Assembly: GCA_966210515.1 (NCBI GenBank)
Contig: CBIHLM010000045.1
Span: 1 to 37,913, forward strand
Length of the DNA stretch: 37,913 bases
Direction: 5' to 3'
Source of the DNA: Paradesertivirga sp966210515
GTDB lineage: Bacteria > Bacteroidota > Bacteroidia > Sphingobacteriales > Sphingobacteriaceae
Positions 1 to 9,105 of the stretch are shown here, piece after piece (the stretch's first letter is position 1; each line of letters opens with the position of its first letter). The translations under genes and the position numbers were made by a program. The notes under the pieces are model-generated. The model was not told where the DNA came from. It worked only from the letters and a program-made list of their open reading frames with translations, and ran no database searches.

Positions 1-1706
1 CGATAAATGAGTTTGCCTGCTTCCAGATCTAAATGGACATTTGCTTCTTCGAGAACCCGGTCTAATTGACTAAATATTCGCGCTGTGGGCTTGTTACTAG
101 TCGTCTTTTTCCGAGCCTTTCTTCGGCTAAGAAAAACCAAAAACTCACCCAGATTAATTTGAGGGCTCTTTACATGCCAGTCTAACTCAATCCTTCTCGG
201 ATCGGTATAGTATAAATTCAGGAAGTTTATAAGTGAGCCCTCCATTGTAAAAGTACTGTTTGCGCTTTTTGCCTGAAGGTTTTTAAGAAACAGATCCTGA
301 CCCTTAAATAGAAATAAACCATTAATTGCCGAAAAATTAATGTCTCTCGGATGATAATTCAATGTGGCGTTAGAAAGTCGTAAAGTTCCGTTTATATAAG
401 GTTGAATGCTATTGCTTTTATTGTAAGGAGCCCGGTATAATATATTCAGCCGGGCTCTTCCCTTATGGAAATGAAAGCTTTCTGAACCAGATAAACTATT
501 TAGTTTCTCGAGCGCAAACTCTGATTGAAACCGCCCTTCGAGTACCGGATTTTTTAAATTGATCACTCTGATGGTGTCAGCATTGAAAGGTATTGCGTAA
601 TAGGTGCCTTTTAAGTTCGTAAATCCAATTATGGAATTACTGTCATTAAATCCGCGGCCATTCTTAAATTCATTATCAAAATATCCAGTGAAGCTCGAAT
701 TTCGAATCTTTTCACCCAGTACTGTCAACTCATTATTTTTAACTTTCCATGAAACATGGATCTTAGGGTCCCCCTTCTTTTTTAAACTTCCCTGTATTAT
801 TGCTTTGACAAAGAATGGGTCTTTAAGTTTGTATCCTGAGAGTTTGGAAGAGATATTCTTCGTCAGCAAAGCTGTAGCATCTGTAAATTTGATTTTTGGT
901 GCGGTTATGGTGAGCTTGAAGTCTGAGGCCTGTTGGGTCGATCTAAACCTTCCGCCTATTTTAAGGTTTTCTTCACCAATCATTACATCCTGTTCGGGGA
1001 TAGAAAGAATTCCGGATGCATCAATATAATGCATCGTAAGATCGGCGTTAAATACCTTGTTTTTTATAAAACTACCTCTCGATTGGTTAAATGCGAGCGA
1101 GTTGACTTTAGTTCTTGTATTAATTTCAGCCTTCCAGCCTGTTCTATTGTAATCGAATTTTGCAGCTAGTGAATGGATATCAAAATTGAAAAGCTTGTTC
1201 TTCTGCCGATTATCCTGTATAAAAACCACGTTTTTAAGTTCGATACGTTTTATGTTCTTTTTTTTGCTCTCTTTATCATGACTGCTTCCTCTGCTTAACG
1301 CTGTATTGTTACTTTTACCCAGGCTGTCTGTAAAAAGGTAAATCTCGCCATTGTTTATACTTATTTTTTTAATTTCAGGTGTTGATCCCGCTAAGGAAAA
1401 GAGGTTTATGGATACAAAAACTTCTTCTGCTTTTAAGAGATCATGGCCATGTTCGTCAAAAAGGCTGTCTTTTAATAGAACATCATGTAGAACAACCGAA
1501 ACCCCGGGGAAGCCCCGAATAAGGGCAGGATCCATGCTCCCGATGGTCAACTTGCCACTAATGTTGTTGTTTAATTGAGTAGAGACAGTTTTAAGAAAGG
1601 CTTTTTTATTATAAGTGAGATACGCTGCAAGACCAAGCCAAACCATAATTAGTATCCCCAGAATGATTCCCATAAATTTAAGGATGATCTTTATTTGTCC
1701 TGGCAT
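1..1706 (-). CDS. AsmA-family envelope protein, 3' end outside the window
   Basis: An open frame on the minus strand runs from an ATG at 1706-1704 to the window edge, giving at least 568 residues with no terminus. The N-terminus (MPGQIKIILKFMGIILGILI...) is one transmembrane anchor at about residues 8-30. It is followed by text typical of AsmA-like proteins, such as NNNISGKLTIGSMDP near residue 50, then long beta-rich sequence. The part nearest the edge (FSQLDRVLEEANVHLDLEAG) resembles the AsmA C-terminal region. AsmA relatives are inner-membrane-anchored proteins with a long periplasmic beta-groove linked to phospholipid transport and outer-membrane homeostasis; the exact role here is inferred from family only. 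The gene stands alone, diverging from the small membrane protein at 1921. Confidence 0.8.
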   Translation of the reverse strand, partial: MPGQIKIILKFMGIILGILIMVWLGLAAYLTYNKKAFLKTVSTQLNNNISGKLTIGSMDPALIRGFPGVSVVLHDVLLKDSLFDEHGHDLLKAEEVFVSINLFSLAGSTPEIKKISINNGEIYLFTDSLGKSNNTALSRGSSHDKESKKKNIKRIELKNVVFIQDNRQKNKLFNFDIHSLAAKFDYNRTGWKAEINTRTKVNSLAFNQSRGSFIKNKVFNADLTMHYIDASGILSIPEQDVMIGEENLKIGGRFRSTQQASDFKLTITAPKIKFTDATALLTKNISSKLSGYKLKDPFFVKAIIQGSLKKKGDPKIHVSWKVKNNELTVLGEKIRNSSFTGYFDNEFKNGRGFNDSNSIIGFTNLKGTYYAIPFNADTIRVINLKNPVLEGRFQSEFALEKLNSLSGSESFHFHKGRARLNILYRAPYNKSNSIQPYINGTLRLSNATLNYHPRDINFSAINGLFLFKGQDLFLKNLQAKSANSTFTMEGSLINFLNLYYTDPRRIELDWHVKSPQINLGEFLVFLSRRKARKKTTSNKPTARIFSQLDRVLEEANVHLDLEAGKLIY

Positions 1707-1920
1707 ATAAAAGTTGATGGGATTAAAGAGACTGTTATCAGATGAAAAAACATTTATTCGTCTTCATATACAACAGCTTAATAGCTAACATGTTCCATTA
1801 GGACAAAAAAAATAGGCGTTTCTTAAATCTTGTGCTTCATATTAAAAATCCCGGAAGGGCATATGAATTCGCATTGCCGGTGAATTGGATGTTAAAACAA
1901 TAATATAATCCCTGTTGTCT

Positions 1921-2349
1921 ATGTTAAAAATGGAATTATCAATTCAAATAACGTGGTTGTTTATGCTCGCGATTCCAGTGGCCTGCATCGCGTGGACAGT
2001 TACGCATGAAGAAGTGTTCAGAGAACCAAGGGAATACTGTATCCGCCGCTCGCAAGATTGCAGAAGTACGCTTAAAAGAAAGTTCTTTTATTTGTTTACT
2101 TGCGAGTATTGCTTTAGTCATTATGTGGTTGCGTTTTTCCTTATCATAACGAAGTTTCATTTTCTTTTTTCGGATTGGAGAGGCTATTTTATTGCAGGTT
2201 TCTCTTTGGTTTGGATAGCGAATATTTATATGAGTTTATATGCTCTTATCAGAACTGATCTGAAAAAGGGGAAGATTATAACTCAAGTCGAGCAGCAGAA
2301 AATTCTGGATGATGAAGCGGAAGCCCGAAACAATAAGAGATCTCAATAG
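1921..2349 (+). CDS. Small conserved-type membrane protein (DUF1360-like)
   Basis: The predicted protein has 142 residues. I see two or three hydrophobic segments: N-terminal (about 6-26), middle (about 65-83) and about 87-108. Between them lies a Cys pair in the context FTCEYCFSH. That spacing recalls DUF1360-type proteins, which carry a CxxC pair next to a membrane helix, but I cannot confirm the family. The C-terminal 35 residues are charged and probably cytoplasmic. The frame extends six bases further upstream to a TTG at 1915; I prefer the ATG at 1921, and the ATG at 1930 is also possible. There is no clear ribosome binding site. Function is unknown. Confidence 0.6.
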   Translation: MLKMELSIQITWLFMLAIPVACIAWTVTHEEVFREPREYCIRRSQDCRSTLKRKFFYLFTCEYCFSHYVVAFFLIITKFHFLFSDWRGYFIAGFSLVWIANIYMSLYALIRTDLKKGKIITQVEQQKILDDEAEARNNKRSQ

Positions 2350-2468
2350 GGGTATTTCTTTATCAGCCTATCCGAAAAAAAATTAAAGCTGCCAGGATAC
2401 TCAGCCGTGAAAAACACTTTAAACAAATTTTTCTTATTCAATATATCTGTGACCGAACATTGCAAAGT

Positions 2469-3983
2469 ATGACGAAGAAACATAAAGTTAAGGAGAAGAA
2501 ACCCCAGGTAGTATTAATTGGTGCGGGAATAATGAGTGCGACGCTCGGCGTTTTACTGAAAGAGCTTGATCCTAATATAACGTTAGAGATTTTTGAACGT
2601 ATGGACGTTGCTGCGGCAGAAAGTTCGGACGCCTGGAACAACGCCGGCACGGGACACTCTGCTTTTTGTGAATTAAATTATACTCCTGAGCTGGAGGATG
2701 GTTCTGTAAATATTGACAAGGCGGTCAAAATTGCTGAGTCTTTCGAAGTGTCGAAGCAATTTTGGGCATACCTTGTTCAAAATAAAAAGATTATGCTTCC
2801 CGATACATGGATAAAGCAGATCCCACATATAAGCTTTGTTTGGGGAGGTAAAAATGTCAATTTTTTGCGAAAGCGTTTCGATGCCTTGCAGAGTTGTCAT
2901 CTATTTCATGGCATGGAGTACTCTGAGGATGAAAGTCGGTTGAGTGAATGGATGCCTCTTATTATGCAGGGGCGAGATGCGTCTGAAAAAATGGCGGCCA
3001 CTCGTATGGATATTGGTACCGATGTGAATTTTGGTACTCTGACCCGTTGCATGTTTAATTATCTGAAAGCCTTGCCCGGAGTGACCTTGAATTTTAATCA
3101 TGAAGTTCGTGATTTGAAGCAAAAAGATTCTTATTGGGATGTTAAAGTGAAGGAATTAGAGAGCGGAGAAAAGCGAAAAGTAAAGGCAAGCTTTGTGTTC
3201 ATAGGGGCCGGGGGAGGGTCTTTGCCATTGTTATTAAAGTCCGGCATCCCGGAAGGGAAAGGATTCGGTGGATTTCCGGTAAGCGGGCAATGGCTGCGAT
3301 GTACCAATCCGGAAATTGTAGCGAAGCATTATGCTAAAGTGTATGGAAAGGCTCCGATAGGTTCGCCGCCTATGTCTGTTCCACATTTAGACACCCGGAT
3401 TATCAAAGAAAAACAAGAACTTCTGTTTGGTCCCTATGCTGGATTTACAACCAAGTTCCTGAAAAATGGCTCTGTACTCGATCTGCCTTTATCTATCAAA
3501 GTTACCAACCTTGTTCCTATGCTTGCTGCGGGTATGAAGAATATGTCTCTGACAAAGTATTTAATAGATCAGGTACGGCAGTCGCCAGAGGACCGGCTTG
3601 AAGCCTTACGTGAATTCGTTCCTCATGCGAGGCTTGAGGATTGGGAACTTGAAATTGCGGGCCAGCGTGTGCAGGTTATTAAAAAAGACCCTGTGGAAGG
3701 CGGGATACTCGAGTTCGGAACGGAAGTGGTTAGTGCTAAAGAGGGTTCGATTGCCGCATTATTGGGTGCTTCGCCGGGTGCCTCAACCGCGGTATCGATC
3801 ATGCTTAATTTGCTGAACTTATGTTTTAAAGAGCGAGTCCAATCGGAAGAATGGCAAAATAAACTCAAATTGATGATTCCATCTTATGGAAGATCTCTTG
3901 GACATGAAAAGGAATTGTTAGATGAAATTCGAAGCCGGACTACTGAGGTTCTGGGACTAAGTGCTCCGGAATATGTTCAATAG
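2469..3983 (+). CDS. mqo: Malate:quinone oxidoreductase
   Basis: Mqo is a membrane-associated FAD enzyme that oxidises malate to oxaloacetate and passes electrons to quinone, giving an NAD-independent step of the citric acid cycle. The 504-residue length fits the family. An FAD-binding Rossmann motif (VVLIGAGIMSATLG) sits near the N-terminus. The Mqo-specific block NNAGTGHSAFCELNYTPE lies around residues 60-80, and a C-terminal glycine-rich FAD segment (ALLGASPGASTAVSI) near residue 440. The frame also allows a TTG at 2460, but the ATG at 2469 gives the usual basic start (MTKKHK). No partner gene is adjacent; the gene looks monocistronic. Confidence 0.95.
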   Translation: MTKKHKVKEKKPQVVLIGAGIMSATLGVLLKELDPNITLEIFERMDVAAAESSDAWNNAGTGHSAFCELNYTPELEDGSVNIDKAVKIAESFEVSKQFWAYLVQNKKIMLPDTWIKQIPHISFVWGGKNVNFLRKRFDALQSCHLFHGMEYSEDESRLSEWMPLIMQGRDASEKMAATRMDIGTDVNFGTLTRCMFNYLKALPGVTLNFNHEVRDLKQKDSYWDVKVKELESGEKRKVKASFVFIGAGGGSLPLLLKSGIPEGKGFGGFPVSGQWLRCTNPEIVAKHYAKVYGKAPIGSPPMSVPHLDTRIIKEKQELLFGPYAGFTTKFLKNGSVLDLPLSIKVTNLVPMLAAGMKNMSLTKYLIDQVRQSPEDRLEALREFVPHARLEDWELEIAGQRVQVIKKDPVEGGILEFGTEVVSAKEGSIAALLGASPGASTAVSIMLNLLNLCFKERVQSEEWQNKLKLMIPSYGRSLGHEKELLDEIRSRTTEVLGLSAPEYVQ

Positions 3984-3997
3984 ATTATAAATCAAGG

Positions 3998-4041
3998 AAA
4001 GAGATTTATGAAACGCGAGTAGCCGAAGATCTCTTTTTTTT
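3998..4041 (+). terminator. Candidate terminator after mqo
   Basis: AAAGAGAT at 3998-4005 pairs with ATCTCTTT at 4029-4036, followed by more T residues to 4041. The stem is only 8 bp and the loop is long (23 nt), so this is a weak candidate. It lies between the convergent ends of mqo and the hydrolase at 4049. Confidence 0.4.
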
Positions 4042-4048
4042 CAAATGT

Positions 4049-4711
4049 TTATAATTCTTTTTTCAAAACCTCCCAAACATTCTCGGCTACGATTTTATAA
4101 CCTTCGCCCGTTGGATGAATTCCGTCCCTTAAGTTTAATTCCGGAATTCCGGCAACACCTTCTAACATAAAAGGTACAAAAGGAATATTATTCTCTTCTG
4201 CCACCTGCCTGAAAATTACTCGAAAATCCGATACATACTTTCCGCCCATATTGGGTGGTACTTCCATGCCCAATAATATTCGCTTTGCGTTGGGGTATCG
4301 GGCTTTGACAGTGTCTAATATGCTTTGAAGGTTCCGTTTTGTTTGCGATATTTTAAGTCCGCGCAACCCGTCATTTGCTCCCAATTCCAATACGAAAATA
4401 TCTATTTGCTGTTTTAAAAGCCAATTTATGCGAGTTACCCCGCCAGATGTAGTCTCGCCACTTAATCCAGCATTAATTACTTTATACGGAAGTTTTAATG
4501 AGTCAATTTTTTGCTGAATTATGGCCGGGAAAGCTTCTTCAGGATCTTCGAGCCCGTAACCCGCTGTCAAACTGTTTCCAAAAAATAGAATAGTTTTTCT
4601 TTTTACAGTCTCCGGTCGGTTTTTGCTGTTACTGTTGCTTTCTGTCTGATTCTCACTGTTGCAACTCGTCATAATTATACTCATTAAAAAGATCGAAAAT
4701 ATATACTTCAT
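4049..4711 (-). CDS. tesA: TesA-like SGNH/GDSL lipoprotein hydrolase (arylesterase)
   Basis: This 220-residue SGNH-fold esterase probably acts on acyl esters or lysophospholipids in the periplasm. Block I is FFGNSLTAGYGL with the nucleophile Ser at residue 47. Block II is NAGLSGETTSGG, block III ELGANDGLRG, and block V DGIHPTGEGY supplies the Asp-His pair. The N-terminus is a lipoprotein signal with Cys17 in MTSC, followed by a Ser/Asn-rich linker, so the enzyme is membrane-anchored rather than soluble as E. coli TesA is. It diverges from an ABC exporter of the YbbA/YbbP type, the same arrangement as tesA-ybbA-ybbP in E. coli. The symbol is by homology and synteny; the substrate is not known. 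Confidence 0.85.
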   Translation of the reverse strand: MKYIFSIFLMSIIMTSCNSENQTESNSNSKNRPETVKRKTILFFGNSLTAGYGLEDPEEAFPAIIQQKIDSLKLPYKVINAGLSGETTSGGVTRINWLLKQQIDIFVLELGANDGLRGLKISQTKRNLQSILDTVKARYPNAKRILLGMEVPPNMGGKYVSDFRVIFRQVAEENNIPFVPFMLEGVAGIPELNLRDGIHPTGEGYKIVAENVWEVLKKEL

Positions 4712-4889
4712 TCTATTAGTCTTATATTAAATTAAGGTCTTACTACCATCTGTTTTTACTAATAACGACTATACTAATCTATCTTAGGTATTAAAACTTA
4801 ATTTTTTGAATTATTAAACATCATGTCTTTGCTTTGGTTAGTCTAATTGCTGTGCTTATGTAATAATTTCAAAGATTTTTAATCAAACT

Positions 4890-4920
4890 TTTGTGCTGTT
4901 GTTAAAGCATTATAACTTAC
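4890..4920 (+). promoter_or_regulatory. Possible Bacteroidota promoter for the ABC exporter
   Basis: TTTG at 4890-4893 is followed after 19 nt by TAACTTAC at 4913-4920, an imperfect version of the -33 TTTG / -7 TAnnTTTG pair used by the Bacteroidota primary sigma factor. The GTG start of the downstream gene is only four bases further, which would give an almost leaderless message. The -7 match is weak. Confidence 0.3.
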
Positions 4921-4924
4921 GAAT

Positions 4925-5617
4925 GTGGAGAAAATTTTAAATATTCAAAGTCTTAGTAAAACATATTTAAGCGCCGGGCGTAAATTAACAGTTTTAGAGA
5001 ACATAAATTTTTCTGTAGAAGCAGGTTCAACAATTTCGATTGTTGGACCTTCTGGTAGCGGAAAGACAACCTTGCTAGGTTTATGCGCGGGCTTAGACCG
5101 TTCATCAAGCGGTTCGGTAGAGTTGAATAATATCCGAATAGATCATCTGAGTGAGGATAAAAGGGCACAGCTTCGAAATCAATATGTTGGCTTTATTTTC
5201 CAGAACTTTCAATTACTTCCAACGTTAACAGCACTGGAAAATGTAATGGTGCCGCTGGAGTTGCGGGGTGAGAAAAATATTAGACCGAGAGCTCTGGAAT
5301 TACTCGATAAAGTGGGTTTATCCGATCGTAGTCACCACTACCCATCCCAATTATCAGGAGGCGAGCAACAGCGCGTGTCTCTGGCAAGGGCATTTTCAAA
5401 TAGTCCGAAAATTTTATTTGCTGACGAACCCACCGGGAATCTGGACGCAGAAACGAGTGAAAAGGTTGTGAAGTTAATTTTTGACCTCAACCGCGAAGCC
5501 GGCACCACCCTGGTTGTAGTAACTCATGATATGGAACTAGCATCAAAAACTCAGAGGATTATAAGAATTAAAGGCGGAGTTATAATTGCGGATGATTTAA
5601 CAGGGAAAAATGGTTGA
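4925..5617 (+). CDS. ybbA: ABC transporter ATP-binding protein, YbbA/LolD type
   Basis: This is the 230-residue ATPase of a MacB-type (type VII) ABC system that powers extraction or release of envelope substrates. The Walker A motif GPSGSGKTT is at residues 41-49, the signature LSGGEQQRV near 145, Walker B ILFADEP near 165 and the switch His in VVTHD near 200. The only start near the family's expected N-terminus is a GTG at 4925; the ATG two bases upstream is out of frame. The gene overlaps the start of the permease gene by 8 bp, indicating translational coupling. The divergent TesA-like gene supports YbbA rather than LolD, although the substrate is unknown. Confidence 0.9.
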   Translation: MEKILNIQSLSKTYLSAGRKLTVLENINFSVEAGSTISIVGPSGSGKTTLLGLCAGLDRSSSGSVELNNIRIDHLSEDKRAQLRNQYVGFIFQNFQLLPTLTALENVMVPLELRGEKNIRPRALELLDKVGLSDRSHHYPSQLSGGEQQRVSLARAFSNSPKILFADEPTGNLDAETSEKVVKLIFDLNREAGTTLVVVTHDMELASKTQRIIRIKGGVIIADDLTGKNG

Positions 5618-8159
5618 TATTAATAATAAAATGCCTGTTAAAGTTGGATGGCTATTTAAAATGGCATGGCGCGACAGCCGGCGAAGCCGTTCGCGTTTAT
5701 TTCTTTTCATTTCTTCCATTATTTTAGGCATTGCTGCTTTAGTTGCTATTTATTCGTTTGGCGATAATTTAAGAAAAGACATTGATACCCAGGCTGCAGG
5801 CCTGCTCGGTGCAGATCTTGCAATCTCAAGTAATAAACCTATTTCGGTCGAAATGCAAAAGCTCTTGGATTCGATCGGTGACGAGCGATCTCAACAGAGA
5901 AGTTTCGCTTCAATGGTTTATTTTCCTAAAAGTAAGGGGACTCGTTTAGTTCAGGTGAAAGCACTGGAAGGTAATTTTCCATACTACGGAAGTCTGGAAA
6001 CCATTCCAGTTCGGGCGGGAAAGGAATTCAGGGAATCACAGGCCGTTATTGTGGATAAAACGCTGATGTTGCAGTTCAACGCACTTGTAGGCGACTCTCT
6101 GAAAATCGGTGAAATTACTTTTGAGATTGTCGGGATTCTGCAGAAAGCTCCCGGGCAAACAGGTATTTCAGCATCTGTTGCACCTGTAGTGTATATGCCT
6201 TTCAAATACCTTGAGCCTACGGGTTTGTCGAAAAAGGGGAGCCGGATCAATAGTCAATATTTTTATAAATTTAAAAATGTGGGAGCCGTAGCAAAATTGA
6301 TAAAAGAAATTGAAGCCCGCTTAGAGAAGGCAGATCTTGATTATCAAACCGTAGAAGGACAAAAACGCGACACCGGCCGTTCATTTGAAGATCTTACCCG
6401 CTTTCTTTCACTCGTTGGTTTTGTAGCACTATTACTGGGTTGCATCGGTGTGGCCAGTGCCATCCACATCTATATTCGCGAAAAATTACCCACCATCGCA
6501 ATTCTCAGATGCATGGGGGTAAAAGCTTCTCAGGCGTTCATGATTTATCTTATTCAGATTGTTGGAATAGGTTTTATCGGTTCTGTTATTGGTGCAATTC
6601 TAGGGACGGTAGTTCAGCAGGTTTTGCCCCTCGTTTTAGAAGATATATTGCCGGTAGAAATATCTGTGGTTGTATCCTGGTCTGCAATTTTTCAGGGATT
6701 ATTACTTGGTGTGATAATCTCAGTTTTATTTGCTCTTTTACCTTTGGTTTCCGTCAGAAATATTTCTCCCTTAAACACTCTGCGCATTACTTACCATGAA
6801 ACCAGTCTTTTTAAAGATCCGCTGAAATGGCTTGTGTATTTTTTGATTTTACTCTTTGTAATAGGATTTTCTTATTTGCAACTTAACAGCTGGCGCGAAG
6901 CATTCTTTTTTACAGGTGGTGTCATTCTGGCCTTTATCGTTTTAACTGCAACTGCAGCATTCTTAGTCTGGCTGGTACGCAGATTTTTTCCAGGTTCATG
7001 GAGTTATTTGTGGCGTCAAGGTTTGGCTAATTTATTCAGGCCTCATAATCAAACTCTTATTCTCATTGTTTCAATCGGCTTAGGCACAGCGTTTATCAGT
7101 ACGCTTTTTTTAGTTCAGGATATTTTAATGAGCCGGGTAACGGTATCAGCAAGCGGAGACCAGCCAAATATGGTTTTGTTCGATATTCAAACCAAGCAAA
7201 AGGAAAAAGTCGCCGAGCTTACAAAAGAACATGGATTGCCTGTGATCAGCGAAGTTCCGATTGTTACGATGCGCATCGAGGACGTAAATGGCTTTACTGC
7301 TGCGGATGTTAAAAAAGATAGCACGCTGAAAATTTCTCGTCGCGCCTTTAATTCAGAGTTGCGGGTTACCTACCGGGATAGCCTGACGGCTTCAGAGCGC
7401 GTTACAAAGGGGAAATGGATTGGAAATGTAACACCAGGCGGTATCGTAAATGTTTCTTTCGAAGAACGGTATGCCCGTCAAATTCATGTAGATGTCGGAG
7501 ATACAATAACATTCAATGTGCAAGGCGCCCTTATTCCAACTGTAGTCAGCAGCTTTCGGGAGGTAGACTGGAACCGCATTCAAACAAATTTCAGACTGGT
7601 GTTTCCTAAAGGTGTTCTCGAAGATGCGCCGCAGTTTCATGTATTAATGACTCGTGTACCGGATAGTAAGGCTTCTGCCGACTTCCAGAAAGATGTGGTT
7701 CAGGCCTTCCCAAATATATCCGTAATTGATTTAGCTCTTGTGCTAAGTGTGTTAGACGATATTTTCAATAAAATTGGTTTTATTATCCAGTTTATGGCAG
7801 CTTTCAGTATTATAACGGGGTTGATTGTTTTAATTGCTTCGGTTCTTATCAGTAAATATCAAAGAATCCAGGAGAGCGTATTGCTGCGCACTTTGGGTGG
7901 GCGTAAGACACAAATCCTTACCATAACTGCGTTGGAATATTTTTTTCTCGGAGCATTTGCCGCAGCAACGGGAATTTTAATTTCATTAGGCGCAAGCTGG
8001 GCGCTTGCAATATATACCTTTAAAACATCTTTTAATCCACAATTTGGGCCTTTATTCCTTCTGTTCTTTTTAATATCTGCGTTAACTGTTATTATTGGTT
8101 TGATAAATAGCCGTGGTATTTTAAACCGACCGCCTTTAGAGGTTTTAAGAGGAGTTTAG
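5610..8159 (+). CDS. ybbP: FtsX-family ABC permease, YbbP type
   Basis: The 849-residue permease pairs with the preceding ATPase. It has an N-terminal helix (about 23-45) and a first periplasmic domain (about 50-260). A first FtsX block of three helices (about 265-390) follows, then additional helices near 405-460 and 485-510. A second periplasmic domain spans about 520-715, and a final FtsX block of three helices ends the protein (about 720-845), closing with the typical PPLEVLRGV. This long duplicated layout is that of YbbP, annotated in other bacteria as the permease of a lysophospholipase-linked exporter, and is much larger than LolC/E-type proteins. No frameshift is visible. Confidence 0.9.
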   Translation: MVDINNKMPVKVGWLFKMAWRDSRRSRSRLFLFISSIILGIAALVAIYSFGDNLRKDIDTQAAGLLGADLAISSNKPISVEMQKLLDSIGDERSQQRSFASMVYFPKSKGTRLVQVKALEGNFPYYGSLETIPVRAGKEFRESQAVIVDKTLMLQFNALVGDSLKIGEITFEIVGILQKAPGQTGISASVAPVVYMPFKYLEPTGLSKKGSRINSQYFYKFKNVGAVAKLIKEIEARLEKADLDYQTVEGQKRDTGRSFEDLTRFLSLVGFVALLLGCIGVASAIHIYIREKLPTIAILRCMGVKASQAFMIYLIQIVGIGFIGSVIGAILGTVVQQVLPLVLEDILPVEISVVVSWSAIFQGLLLGVIISVLFALLPLVSVRNISPLNTLRITYHETSLFKDPLKWLVYFLILLFVIGFSYLQLNSWREAFFFTGGVILAFIVLTATAAFLVWLVRRFFPGSWSYLWRQGLANLFRPHNQTLILIVSIGLGTAFISTLFLVQDILMSRVTVSASGDQPNMVLFDIQTKQKEKVAELTKEHGLPVISEVPIVTMRIEDVNGFTAADVKKDSTLKISRRAFNSELRVTYRDSLTASERVTKGKWIGNVTPGGIVNVSFEERYARQIHVDVGDTITFNVQGALIPTVVSSFREVDWNRIQTNFRLVFPKGVLEDAPQFHVLMTRVPDSKASADFQKDVVQAFPNISVIDLALVLSVLDDIFNKIGFIIQFMAAFSIITGLIVLIASVLISKYQRIQESVLLRTLGGRKTQILTITALEYFFLGAFAAATGILISLGASWALAIYTFKTSFNPQFGPLFLLFFLISALTVIIGLINSRGILNRPPLEVLRGV

Positions 8160-8186
8160 AATAAACATAGTGTCGCTTTAGTCAAG

Positions 8187-8663
8187 ATGGAAGAAGAACC
8201 ATTAATAGATCAAAACCTGTTATTAGAACGTTTCCCGGGAAAAGGAGGCTGGACATTTGCGCGAATTCCGGAATTACCCGCTGGAAAAAAGACCCATTTT
8301 GAAATGCAAAAAGTTCGGGGGTATATCGATGATTATGAAGTGAAGCAATTTCATCTCATGCCTTTGGGTAAAGGTAAGTTATTCATTGCTGTCAAAGCTG
8401 AGATCCGTAAAGCAATTAAAAAGAACGCAGGAGATTGGGTGAAAGTAACTTTGTATTCTCTGGAAGCTCCGTTGCCAGTGCCAGATGATTTTATGCTTTG
8501 TTTGCAAGATGAACCAGAGGCGTTAAAGTATTTCGAATCACTTCCCGAAAGTTCCCAAAAGGAATGCCTAAACTGGATTTACGCGATAAATTCGGAAGAA
8601 ATAATAGTAGATCGGATGGCGTCTGCTATTAATAAATTAGCTTTAGGAATTCCTGTATGCTAG
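8187..8663 (+). CDS. DUF1905 / YdeI (OmdA-like) protein
   Basis: A 158-residue soluble protein. The N-terminal half (about 10-92) matches the DUF1905 pattern: an opening GGWTFARIP, a VRGYIDDYE turn, LMPLGKGKLFIAVKAEIRK, and AGDWVKVTL. The C-terminal half (about 108-158) has the PEALKYFESLPESSQKE...WI pattern of the YdeI/OmdA group, linked in some reports to bacteriocin protection; biochemical function is not established. It begins 27 bases after the permease stop on the same strand, so co-transcription with ybbAP is likely. Confidence 0.75.
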   Translation: MEEEPLIDQNLLLERFPGKGGWTFARIPELPAGKKTHFEMQKVRGYIDDYEVKQFHLMPLGKGKLFIAVKAEIRKAIKKNAGDWVKVTLYSLEAPLPVPDDFMLCLQDEPEALKYFESLPESSQKECLNWIYAINSEEIIVDRMASAINKLALGIPVC

Positions 8664-8698
8664 ATGATAAATAGCGTAGTTTTAAATTGGTAACTAAT

Positions 8699-9100
8699 AT
8701 GAAAAATACTCTGACTTTTGTGTATGCGACCCTTTTTTTTCTGTCGGTATCGTGTGCAAGATCTGTTAAACCCGAACAGTTATATGGCGAATGGAAATAT
8801 ATTAAAGTGGAGAATCCAAATCAGAATCCGCCTTATGAAATGCCTGATGCAGAAGTGAGGGCGGAAAATCCTTCTATTCAGTTTTCGAAATCCAATGATC
8901 TGGTGATTATGTGGGGCGGTAAACGCCTTTCGTATGGTACGTTCAGGATGGAGGATAATATGATTCGCTATAAAGAGGTCCTTGAAGGGGGTACAACCCG
9001 TGAATTTCCTTTTCTTATAAAGGAGATTTCAGAAAGTAGACTGGTTTTCGAAACAATGCAACAGGATGCGACCCGGATAACAGCCGAAAGAATCAGGTAA
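8699..9100 (+). CDS. Small lipocalin-like lipoprotein
   Basis: The 133-residue product starts with a lipoprotein signal peptide (lipobox LSVSC, Cys about residue 20). The mature part begins with PEQLYGEWKYIKVE, the start typical of lipocalin-like domain proteins in Bacteroidota. A run of short beta strands follows, such as SIQFSKSNDLVIMWGGK and LSYGTFRMEDNMIRYKE. The frame can be extended to a TTG at 8687, but the ATG at 8699 places the basic signal-peptide residue correctly. The gene converges on the small gene at 9106 with five bases between stops. Ligand and role are unknown. Confidence 0.7.
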   Translation: MKNTLTFVYATLFFLSVSCARSVKPEQLYGEWKYIKVENPNQNPPYEMPDAEVRAENPSIQFSKSNDLVIMWGGKRLSYGTFRMEDNMIRYKEVLEGGTTREFPFLIKEISESRLVFETMQQDATRITAERIR

Positions 9101-9105
9101 TCATG

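Noticed and set aside
604..1578. Plus-strand ORFs of 75-141 codons across the AsmA region.
   Set aside because: They are antisense to a continuous minus-strand AsmA-like frame that shows a clear N-terminal anchor and family-like sequence.
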